Origin: Monarcha castaneiventris obscurior
Lineage: Eukaryota; Chordata; Aves; Passeriformes; Monarchidae
Reading direction: 5' to 3'
Assembly: GCA_026261815.1 (NCBI GenBank)
Contig: JAMPIT010000484.1
Span: forward strand, 16,776,501 to 16,840,500
DNA: 64,000 bases
The notes beneath the pieces are model-generated. The model had not been told where the DNA came from. It saw only the letters and a program-made list of their open reading frames with translations, and did not search any database. The first letter of the stretch is position 1. Every line of letters starts with the position of its first letter. This document shows, piece after piece, positions 28,301 through 40,300 of this stretch. The translations under genes were made by a program, and so were the position numbers.

Positions 28301-31300
28301 TGAACTGTCAGAACAAGCAGTATGTGTGTGTAATTTCCACGGAACATATGCTTCTGTTCCCATCTTTTAGAAGGAATTGATCTGCTATTTAATGGAAATG
28401 GTTTCATCGCATTGCGTTTTCACATCTAATCTCTGCCATTTCATACCAAATGAGTTCCCAGAGCTGGGTTTCCATATTGCTCTCAGCTGAGGTGGCAGTG
28501 GCATTGTGTTTGCTGTGAGTGTGATTTGCTTTGGCCCCGCAGAGCTGGGAGTTCGGCATCCCGCTGTGCCGAGAACTGGCCATCCAGTACGAGAGTCTCT
28601 ATGACTACCAGAGCCTCAGCTGGATCCGGGTAAGTGGCAGCTCCTTCTCTCCTTGCATCTCTTCTATCATTCCCCAGAGCGCTTTGCTCTCCTGTCAGAG
28701 CATTCTGAATTTAAAAAACAACCACATTGCTTTTAGAGCTCCGTGCATTCACAGTGACTCCTTGCCATTGATTCATATTGATGACTTTGTAGGTGCACTG
28801 AAATCATTCCGAAGTCTGGTAGCAGTAAGATCCTGTGAGTATATGAAGACAGCACGCACACACAGGAGCTGGGCTTGCTATTGCAATGGCATATTTACAT
28901 ATACTCTTGCATAAAATATTCTATTTTTTAATATTTCATTTTAATTCTAAAAGAATCAAGGACAGCTTGTGCCTCAGTGAGATAAGATGAACAAGAGAGA
29001 AAGAATGAAGAAGGCAAATGTTTATGGCATTCTTACCAGTTTACAAGGATGTGGTCCTCTGGTGCAAACAAACACGTGATGCAATCAGGGCACATTTGCA
29101 GCATCGTGCGTTAATCAGAAAAAGCTGAGGATCCTGTTGCTATCTAAAAACTTTCTGAATATGAAAATAGTTCATCTCCTGTCCCCTAGGGTACCATACA
29201 TGTATCCAAATTTGAGATGTATACTGCATGGATAAATACAGTGCTTTAAATTCTCTTTTTAAGAGGTCCAGTTTATTTTTATCTGAAGACACCTGTCTAA
29301 CAAGGTCTGATAATCTGCACTTCTGAAGAACCTATTTTCTCCAAAGTGGCTCCAAAGAGAGCACATGACCAGCTTGGCTGTGCACTCTCTGCCATTCACA
29401 TCACCACCACATCCCTTGATGCTTCCTGCAATGACTTTGGGACCTTCTCCTGTCTAGAAAAGGAGTTAATGTGTGTGAGAACTGAGCACAAACCACGATG
29501 CAATATTTCAAGTTAGGGTTCTTTGCACTGGAAGCAGTGGTGTCAAACTGGTTTTTCTCCTTGAAGAGCCATCTTTTTGCTACAGTGAAATTCCTGTGAG
29601 CCTTTCAACTGAGCCACAAAACTAGTTATTGGAACTAGAGAAAAGTCTTTTTCCTCTTTCCCACTGCCTTTTCTTCCATGTTAAATCTTGTGGTGCACAG
29701 AGCTGTACAAGATTTAATTTTATCCTTTTTCATGCCCCTCAACTCAATTAAGGCAAACCCAATTAGATGTAATTTTCCAGGCAGTGGTATGGATTTTGAT
29801 CTGTAGGAGAGAATAGGACACTGTGAGCCTGGCAATATGGATCTTAATCTCAGCTTTGCCATTAATTCTGCAATGCAAAGAAAATTACATGCAAGACCTG
29901 TTTAATTTAAAATAAGATAAACCAGGAAAAATTCATGTCATCTCCCAAAATGTAAAATGAGTATGGTGATATTCTAGTCTGTTCCACCACGTAGACTGGT
30001 TTAATTAATAATTTTTATCTTTAACAGAATTTTGGTCTTTTCATGAAAAATTGTGGGGGTAAAAGAGTAATGTGATATTTTAATGAGTCTTGAGATGTTA
30101 ATGTTTTAAGTGCAGCTTTAAGGGTCTGATAGCAGCTATCTCTTTCCTCCACAGAAAATGGAAGCTACCTATTATGACAATATCATGGAACAGCAGCGCT
30201 TAGAACCGGAGTTTTTCAGAGTTGGTTTTTATGGTCGAAAATTCCCATTTTTCCTGCGGGTAAGCCAAACTTATACAGGGTGTGATAAAGTGACCAGGCT
30301 CAGAGAAGCTGTTAAGACATTGTGTTTTTGTTTTGGAGATATGATGTCTAGCATTCAGTATATTTTTTTACGCCTACACAAATAAAAACAGTTTTCTGGC
30401 TGAACTGAAGGATGCGGTCCACTGGGAATGTTCTTGGGAACAGAGATCAGAAATTTGACTCACGCCGCTGTGAATTTTTGATGATCTGCAGATGCAGCAC
30501 AAATTGCCTCTATATTAAGCAAAATGCTGTATTGCAGCAATGTTGGGTCATTACAACTAATTTTCATCATCTCAAATTATCACACTTTAAAAAAAGTCTC
30601 ACTTGACAGAATTCTAATCCCAGCATGATGACTCTTATGCTATGTGCAAGTGAAAATTTCCTCTCTTCAACAAAAAGCCAAACAGCTTCTTTGGACATGT
30701 CCTCACTTGGAGCTTATTGTCTGCTGGTGTACCAATCCATTTAAAAAGGGAAATTTTCTTCTTTTCTTAATGAGGAATCAAACTTTAAATGGGTGCATTG
30801 TTTACACAATGCCTTGTTGCTAGTTTAGAGCAAGGAAGGAATATAATCTGACAACTGCTCCAAGAGCTGCCTGCAAATTGATGGCAGATGCCATTGAATG
30901 TGACAGGACAAGGTAACTGGAAGCTTTGAAGGACTGGAGGTGCGTGGTTTGTGTTCTCTGTGAAGGAATGCCACCACAAGAGGTGGCACCAATCAAGGTA
31001 CACAGGATGAAGCCACACAAAGCCACACCATTTTGAAAGCTGCCCTCTTACACTACCCTCTGATTATGAAGTTGTTTGGTTTTTTTTTTAACAAGGATTT
31101 CAACATTGGGGTTTAATTACAGGCTTTTAATGGAAACACAGGCAGGGGTAATAAAGGCAAGTTGAAATTAGTCATGGAGAAGAAATACCAGTGGATAAAG
31201 AGTGGTGGCTTCATGTTTTCTGGAGGTGAACAGTGCCAGAATCAGAGAATCACAGAATCACTTAGGCTGGAAAAGACCTCCAAGATCATCGAGTCCAACC

Positions 31301-34300
31301 TTTGGCCAATCACCACCTTGTCAACCAGACCACGGCACCAAGTGCCACATCCAGTTGTTTCTTGAACACCTCCAGGGATGGTGACTTCATCACCCCCCTG
31401 GGCAGCCCCTTCCAGTGCCTGACAACCTCTTCCATGAAGAAATTCTTCCTGATGTCCAACCTGAATGTCCCTGGTGCAGCTTGAGGCTGTTTCCTCTCCT
31501 CCTGTCCCTTGTTCCCTGGGAGCAGAGCCCAACCCCCACCTGGCTACCACGTCCTGTCAGGGCGTTGTAGAGGGTGAGAAGATCCCCCTGAGCCTCCTCT
31601 TCTCCAGTCTGAGCCCCTCCTCCCTCAGCTGCTCCTCACAGAATTTAGAATGCAGCAGCCTGAAGCAGTGTATAGAACACCCCTGCAGAGGAATCCAAGG
31701 GAAGGACAGATGCTGCAGTGTGAGCCAGGAGCTGCTCTTTCATGAAGATCTCCAGAGAAAACTGACAATTCCTTTTTTTATATCTAACAACAAACACTTC
31801 AGCAAGTGAGTGACAACAAAGTCATCATGGCACATAAGCGTTCCTAACATCTGAGCTACTGTCAGTGACACGAGCTTATCTTTTTGTCCTGTGGATCCTC
31901 ACTTTTACCTGGGATCCTCCATGGCCAATGTGTTGGACACTGCTTGAGTTTTCTGTGCTCAGCCCTGACTCTTTGCAAAGTGCTGTAACAATGTGGATCC
32001 TTGGCTGGAGACATTACCAGCGAACACGAGCGTACATAATTATAATCCTTGTTAATTCTGCAATTATATTTGGTAGCAGTACTTCTGATAGCAGATTACT
32101 AATGTAGCAATCTCATTAAAAGTCATCCTCCTCCTTTCTCTGCCTAATGATCCATACAGCACACACATTGTGGAGCACGGACTAAGCCCATTAGCAGTCA
32201 CATCAGCATGGATCACACTGTAAAGAGATTGGAAGCAGCTATTCTAGAGAAGAAAAAGATTTACATGGATTTAAAATCTTCAAATGGATACGGGAGTGAT
32301 TTAAAGTGATCAAGTAACTCCAAGCCCTTTGCTCATGTATTTTTCTGTTGCTGTATAGCTTAAGACAGAAAATAACCACTTCTTCCTATATCTTTGATTT
32401 TTAAAGATCCTTTGTCTAGAAGTCATTGTTCATGTTTCTATGAATTCTGCATCTATTTCTAGCCTTCCTACATAAGTAAATTTAAATTAAAACTGTCCAT
32501 ATCTTCCATCTACCAGAAGTTCAAGTAAGGCCTGACAAGGCATGTTTTGAGTTGTTGTGCTGGCATCTGTCTGAAAAGTCTTACTAAATTTAGCTTTGAG
32601 GTGTTTTCAGGGCATTATTTTTAGAATCACAATAACTTTATAGGCTTACAGTTTTCTAGATTGCTGCAATCAAAAGCTAAAACAGAGAAAGCAGTCAGTG
32701 TCATGAAGAGATTCACCTTCAAACATGGGCTCGCTCCAAATTTAATAATAGCTGCAAAGTTTGAGCATTGCAGACTGAACTGTCAAGATTCATCATGTGA
32801 TTTTTCTCCCAGTCCATTGGTTGCTGTGACTGATGCATACAAAGTGACACATGTCACAGCCAGAACATGAGATCCTTTCCAGAAAGTTGAAATGCAAAGG
32901 CAAAGATAACTGAACTCCTTGGCTGTGTTTTATGATCTGGTTTTGCTGCTTTCCCTTTGATTTTGCTACAAGGTCAACTGTTTGGCCACATCTCTTTTCT
33001 AGAGCAATTAAAAATGCATTCTTGAATACACTGCAGCTTCTAAATGCAAGAAATAAAGGGCTGTTCTTGTTTGTTAGATTTTTTAATTGTTTTATAAAGG
33101 TGAAAAACCTCCCTGTTGTTCTAGTTATTATGTGTATGAGAGTTTAAACTACCAGAATTAGAGAATTTGCCTGCCTTGATTGATCTTGCACCAGGAGATA
33201 CTAACACTGATGAAAATTGTGGTTTGTGAGGGTTAAGACACTGGAATACAATCTTCATGCTACTGAGGACTTTAGAAATCTTGTATCATGCTATTCAGAG
33301 TTAGAGATGGCTCAAAAAGCATCCAGGAACTCTGCACAAGTGGTTTAATGCCTCAAGAGTAATATCTAAATGCAGCTTTCCATTATTAGCAGAAATGAAA
33401 TTTCGTTCATCAAGAGGAAAGTGCTTTTAGGGCCGAAGGGGAATTTGTTAAGTGGCCACTGAGAATTCTTGGTAAAGCTTTTCTGTATTACTGTACTGTA
33501 GACAGGGGAGTTCCCAAGCGCGTATTGTTCAGCATGATCAGGGCTGGGTTGTATGGCTGTGATAATACAGCAGTGATTAAGCAGTGATTTTTGTGAAGTT
33601 TGTTGCAACTTCTCTCTAAGGAGAACTGATAAAATGATAAACATATATCTCCCTCTGTTCTATGAGTTCCTCAGGACTTTTATGCATCTGGTGTAAATTA
33701 CATTTGACAGCAGCTTTCCCAGCGTAGAACAGCCAAGCTGGTGACTTAAGTTTTAGTTGATACGTTTCAGTATAGTCCAATTAAAAATAGTGCCTTTTCT
33801 GAAAGGTAAGAAGGGACCACAAGACTGAATGTTGGGTGTGCCTGAATCAGAAGCATTTTGCTGTTCAGAGATCAGTGGAATAGTCTCCTCATTCATCACT
33901 TCTTCGTGAAATACATTGTGAAGAAAAAGGAAGCGATAAAATACATCCACTGTGTTAAATGCACATTTTACTCTCATATCAGCATATTGCCACTGTCATT
34001 TATCTTTGGTTTTGAAGTAACATTTGAAGTGAGATAGAAGTCAATAGAATTTAACTCACTTTTAAAGACCCTAATTTATGCTTGTCCTTCCTGCAGAACA
34101 AAGAGTATGTGTGTCGGGGCCATGACTATGAGAGGCTGGAAGCCTTCCAGCAGAGGATGCTGAGCGAGTTCCCCCAAGCCATCGCAATGCAGCACCCAAA
34201 CCACCCCGATGACTCCATATTGCAGTGCGATGCCCAGTGTATCCTTTTGTGAAAGGGCAAACTCTCCTTGGAGCTGGGGCAGAGCACAGAGGCAGAGCTG

Positions 34301-37300
34301 CATATGGACAAAACCAGAGAGTGATTGGTTCATTGTGGGATGTGGTGTTGGAGAGAGCAATCACTTTTTAGTCAGGGATTAATGCAGGTCATGTTCCATA
34401 TAGAAGGGAAAGGGCTGTGCTCGGTCACATCCATGTTTTAATGCTTTACCAACAGCACTGGCATCACGCACAGTTTGTGTCCTTAAGAGTATTCCTGATA
34501 CCTTCTCCTGGCCAAGATTTTGTTGGGAACAAAATAGTTCCAAAGCACTATTTTCCATTCTACTTACCTTTTTTACATCAGTTATTTTACTTTTTTTGCA
34601 GTTCCCCTTTCTTTAAAACTGCTGAACTCTTTTATCCCTAAGGCTTTGAATCTCATTCTTCTCATTAGTCACCTGTACGGGGATTTGGTACAACTGGTAC
34701 AATGCTCAGTGCATTTGAGGACTGAACCACATCACATTTAAGGGGACTGCAGGGACTTTGGAGAGCTTAGTCATGGAACCCGCACTCTCTGGCTTCTGGG
34801 AGAGCAGCAAGGATACTGCAGGACTTGAACCGTAAGGACACTGTCAGCAAGTGGAGCCTCCTGCCATGGGTTAGTTTCCTACCTGTCTTTCCTAACACGT
34901 GGATAAAGCTTTCTTTGACTGCAGAATTACCAGATTTACAGATCTATGCAGTGACTCCCATCCCAGACAACATAGACGTGCTGCAAATGGACCGTGTTCC
35001 TGATCGCATCAAGAGCTTTTACCGCGTCAACAACATCCGGAAGTTCCGCTACGACAGACCCTTCCACAAGGGCCCCAAGGACAAGGAGAACGAATTTAAG
35101 GTAGAAGGAGCAAATAAGCAGTGTTTGAGTGTTAATCTCTTCAAGGTCAATACTGTCTTGTTATTCTATGCTGATAGAGCCTTTCAGGTAATCCTTGATA
35201 GCCAAAGATATCACAGTAACTCAAGTAACAGGTTAAGTCTATTGTCTGATTGAGTACTGTTGAGTCCTGACCTGATTAAAGCATTGTCCAGTTTAAAGGT
35301 GAGTTATTTTAATGCCAGGAGAAATGCATTTGGAAGCAAGGATGGGGTTTTCTTGTTTGGCTGGACTTTTTTTTTTTTCAGTACTGACACATAGGTCTAC
35401 AATGTCTTTTTGGGTCCCGTGATACAGTTGGTGGTCAAGTTTTAAAAATTAATAGAAATTCAATGTGTTCAATGTGTTTCAAGCACGCTGAATTCCTGGT
35501 TTGTTGTTTAAGTGACTTTCAGGAAGACCTTCTACAGAATTAGTGCTCAGGAGGTTAATGTATTCTTTTCTGAACTTTGCCCCCTTCACACCCGTAGTAA
35601 GAGTACAGATGATGTGGTTGTGATTCACTGTGATCCTCACAGCCTCAATTACTCCTTGCAGAGCTTGTGGATTGAACGTACCACTCTGACCCTGACTCAC
35701 AGTTTGCCTGGGATCTCTCGTTGGTTTGAAGTGGAGAGAAGAGAACTGGTAACATTCATAGTTCCTGTAATTGGGGGTTGAAATGATTAGTTACTGAGGA
35801 TATGGGATAGGCAGCTTAAAACTCGTTGGGCTGAAATCTTGCAGTTTAAAACGGTGTTTACCAAGGATTAAAAACATCCTTTTTCTACCATTTCATCTAA
35901 ATAATTGCTGAATGTAACCAGGGGAATTATATGAGGTAATAGTATAATGGAGACAGTGCCAAAAGGATGGAATACTTGAATTGCTGCCATGTCTTCAGTG
36001 TATAGAAAGACATCTATTATTGCAACCGAGTGACCTGAAACCCAGCACTGCCAGCAGTGGAGTTTAATGTAGCTAATTTTCTACAAAGCAGTAAAAGCGA
36101 AGGGAGCTCACTCAACAATCCTGGAGTATCATTTTATTACAAGGAAGATAATAAATCTCAGCGAAGTGTCCATGGAATTAAAGTATGTTTTATTGCCTTT
36201 GAGGTTGAAGTAAGTCCTTTGGAAAATGCCATTCAAGTGGTTGAGAACAAAAACCAGGAGCTGAGGACACTGATAAGCCAGTACCAGCATAAACAAATGC
36301 ATGGCAACATTAATCTTCTCAGCATGTGTCTGAATGGAGTGATTGATGCAGCTGTTAACGGGGGAATTGCACGGTACCAGGAGGTGAGCTGGGCTCTGCT
36401 TCCCTTTGAGTATCACCCTTCTTCAGTTTTATTTGCATTTCTGTTTCAATGACAGTATGGCTTAATAAGATAAGAAATCCTCATGTACATTATCTAAAGA
36501 TGGGGTTACACCCCCTACTTGGTTATTCTGCATCAGTGCTTGCATAGCCACACACAGGGAGGCTCCAGGGGTGGAGCTGGGATCTCACATGGAAGTAGGT
36601 GCAGGTGACAGTGGGGTTTCTCAAAGATGACACTTGGCTTACCTGGAAATCCTCACTTGGCAGGTAAAACAGTGAAGCAGCTATTTTTATATTGCTTACA
36701 TTATAAATTCATTTTGCAATAGAGGCTGTGGGACTGGTGGTAACTGACTGATTGAGTCTGGAATCAGGAAAAACCACTAATTCATGCTATTGAACCATTA
36801 TCTTTGCTGATGGGCTAATTTCAGACTCACTGTAGAACTAAAATAATCCTAAATACAATATGTTATCTAGCATAATCTCTGGCAAGCTGTTACTTAAACT
36901 GAGCATGGGAAAAGGTAGGTTTAGGGTAAAATACTGAAAAATGGCAGCAGTGGTTCAGGGGTGTGGGATGTGTCTTCCCAACGGAGCCGTGCAGAGAACG
37001 CTCTCCAGGCTTTACATTAGTTGCCAATTTACTCACGAAATTCCTTTAGCTTTAGGCAGTTATGTGAAGGAAACTATAAAATTCAAATAACTGGAAGATA
37101 CAAGGCTTAGTGGTATTGCTCATCACTGTCACAGGGGGAAACTTGGTCAGAGTCATGATTCAACAGAATCATTTCAGCTGCCAAGATCATTTTCTCTGCA
37201 TCCCAGAGTGCTAAAAAACAGTAAAATTAAACTCTGCTGTTATCTTAACATATTTAGTTTTTCTAAGATTTTTGGACCTTTTCCTCTCATCTTTTGACTC

Positions 37301-40300
37301 CAAGTTATGATGAAATACCTTCCAGTTAGCAAAAGGCACTTTTTTTCTCCTTTTCCTGCAGGCCTTTTTTGACAAGGATTATATCACAAAGCACCCCGGA
37401 GACGCAGAGAAGATCACCCAGCTCAAGGAACTCATGCAGGAACAGGTACTATTTTTCAGGTGCAGAAGAACATTGCTACATTGCCTGTAGCAGTCATCAG
37501 CAGGCAATATAAACATGAGATCAAACTGATTAATTCAGAAGCAAAGATTTTTGGAGAGGAGACCTAAATACTTTCAAACAAAAAACAAGAGGAGGTGTGC
37601 AAGGAGATTACGACGAGTCATTCACCTTATGGGATGTGAAGTGAAGCTCAGCTGAAAGTACATTAATTTTGTTTTCTCCATTTATTATCCAACAGACATC
37701 TTGCTGTGTTTCAAGCCTGCCATTCATTTTTGGCATTTTGAATTATGTCTTCCCAGCAGATTCCAAAGATAATCAGAGGCAGGACAGGTCAGGTTTGAGA
37801 TTAAAGTGGCAGAGCCACATATGAAAACTTAATGCCTATTTATATTATCTGCAGTTTTATTTTTCCATAGTGTCTCCATGAAACATCTTGGTAGATAAAG
37901 CTGCAGGATGCTTTGATGGGAATGAAATCAGATAATCACATCTCTCTTAACGGAAAGTTTGGCAAGATACACCCCATTAAACAATGTGCCCAAATCTGAA
38001 TAGAGCTACTAGGTCTCTTTCTTCAACAAATCACTGAACTGCATTTCAGATTCCCCATCTGTAAAATAATGCTTATCTCCCTTCAATCCTCAGGAGATGT
38101 TTGAAGATTAATTACTTATTGTTTGTACGGACTTTGGATCATGTAGGGAATTACATACATCTTAAGCCTCCTATCATTGCCATTTTCTTTCATCTGAGAT
38201 CTTATATAATCTCATTCAGTCATTAATATTATATGTTTGACCTTTGAAAAAGTGACCTTTAGAAGTAACTAATGAGGAACAGGAGGAGTGACTGCATGTG
38301 CCACACTGCTGCTATTCAGCTCAATTATCAGAAACTCCTTTTAGAAGTGTCTGTTGGCAGCTCAGACCCTGTCCCTGGCACTAGGAAGAGGTGTTTCTTT
38401 GTTTAAGGGCATTATCTGTGTGAGGGCATAATGCTGTAGACTCTGCAGAGACAATCTAGCTGGTATTTTTTTATAGTTATCTCCTAAGAAAAGCAATGCA
38501 ACACGACACAAATCTACTTGTCTCACACTTGTCTCACACTTAAGTACTTGTTGGAGTAGTATGAACTTGCCAGGACTCCAAGGCTTGCTTAATTACCAGC
38601 AGCCTTGCAATGGACAGTGGCATATTCCTTGCATGTTGCCAGAACTGCAGGACAGGCTTCTATTCTCTCTTAGACACAGTTTATTTGGGTTTCCGATGTT
38701 GCTTTTTTTTTCTTTCCACAGGTACATGTACTAGGAGTGGGTCTGGCAGTCCACGAGAAATTTGTACACCCTGAAATGCGTCCCCTGCATAAGAAACTGA
38801 TAGATCAGTTCCAGATGATGCGATCCAGCCTGTACCACGTAAGCCAATACTCACTCTTCCCATTTTTGAATTATATGATTAAACATCTGTCAGTTGTAGT
38901 AAGGTTCGCAAAAGAACTGGGCTGATACAGCACCTACTGCACTGCCAAATTACCAAAGGAATTCTTGATTTTTGTGCAAGAAGGCAGTTGTAGAAAATAT
39001 ATTAATTTAGCCTTTCCACAAGAATTGTTAATATTTGTGTGTTCTTTGTTGTATCACAGAGCAACTGTAAAGCTTAATTTTCAGTTGCTGTCTCACATAG
39101 CAGAAAATTATGTAAGAGAGTGGAAGATTAACAGGAGGTGTTGGATGTTGAGCTTTTCAAAAGAACTGCCATAATTGGAAGTAGCATGATATGAAGAAAA
39201 CTTGCAGTTTTCCATGACTGGCTTAGCTGAAGTGTGTTTGCTCTGCAGGAGTTACCTGGTCTGGATAAGCTGAGCCCGGCCTGCTCCGGCTCCAGCACCC
39301 CCCGCAGCAATGTGCTGGTGTCACACGGCCCCATGAGCCCAGAGAGCATCAAGCTGGTGCATCGACACAGGTACCCCCCTCTTCTTCCCAAAGATCCAGG
39401 GTCTCTGCACTCTGTTCCACCAAGGCTCAAGGATCTAAGGAGTGCTTAACAGTACTGCAGGAGGAGCAGCATGAGTTTAGGCAGAAGTGCTTTCTGTCTT
39501 CATTCAGTGCTAATTATTGAAGTTTGAGAACTGGAATAGGAAAGTTGAGAAATCAAACTTGCCGCAAATACTGAACACCTCCAGGTGTGACTCCATCACT
39601 TTACTTACTGTAGAGGCAGAAACACAAACCTGGCACTTGGTTCTCCACACTCAGTCTGACTTTGGAGGTCCCAACCTCTCCTACTTCTGTTACGCCAACA
39701 GCAAATAAGTGGGTTCTTACCTACCATAAAAGGAAAATTGTATGGCTTGTTTTAGAACCCAACTCAATATGAACCCATTTTGAAGGATCAAAATTGTTAA
39801 CATCATTATTTTTATAACTCTGACCAAATCAGAAGCCAAATACAAGAAAGGCTGCCAAGGTGTTTTGATCAGAACATCAAAAAATGACCCTGTGGGTGCT
39901 TTTTCAAACTGAATGCCCATGTATTAAATCTGAGATAATGACAGAGGATAAAAATGGGGATTATAAGGACAAAAGAGTGTTTTTTGTATCCAGTCAACAC
40001 TGCTTATTTGAAAATGCTAATTGCTCTTCTGTGTTTATTTTTCTTATTGGGTTGCTATAGTTTAGCTGGTTTTAAAGCCTGGCATGAAAAGCTATGGAAA
40101 GTTGGTCCATGAATCCAGGATGGTGACATTCTTTATGCTATTAAAACTGAGTAGCTTATACTGCTCCCATGGCTTAGCAGTTGACAAACAGTGTCTGGGT
40201 GATAACATTTTTTTCCTCAAAATTCCTCCCTTTGTAAAGGCTTTTTTAGTTTTTAGGACAGACTATGGAAATTTTATAGTGTACAATGTATTTGTGTGTA

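Noticed and set aside
31242..31550. 102-codon minus-strand open frame
   Set aside because: Lies within the CR1 copy at the 3' UTR end of the element; not a gene and not part of the CR1 reverse transcriptase.
34921..34926. ctgcag at 34919-34924 as acceptor of DOCK3 exon 20
   Set aside because: Using it would add nine bases coding residues absent from DOCK3 and DOCK4 and would place the U12 branch point too close to the acceptor; the acceptor at 34933 restores YLQIYAV.
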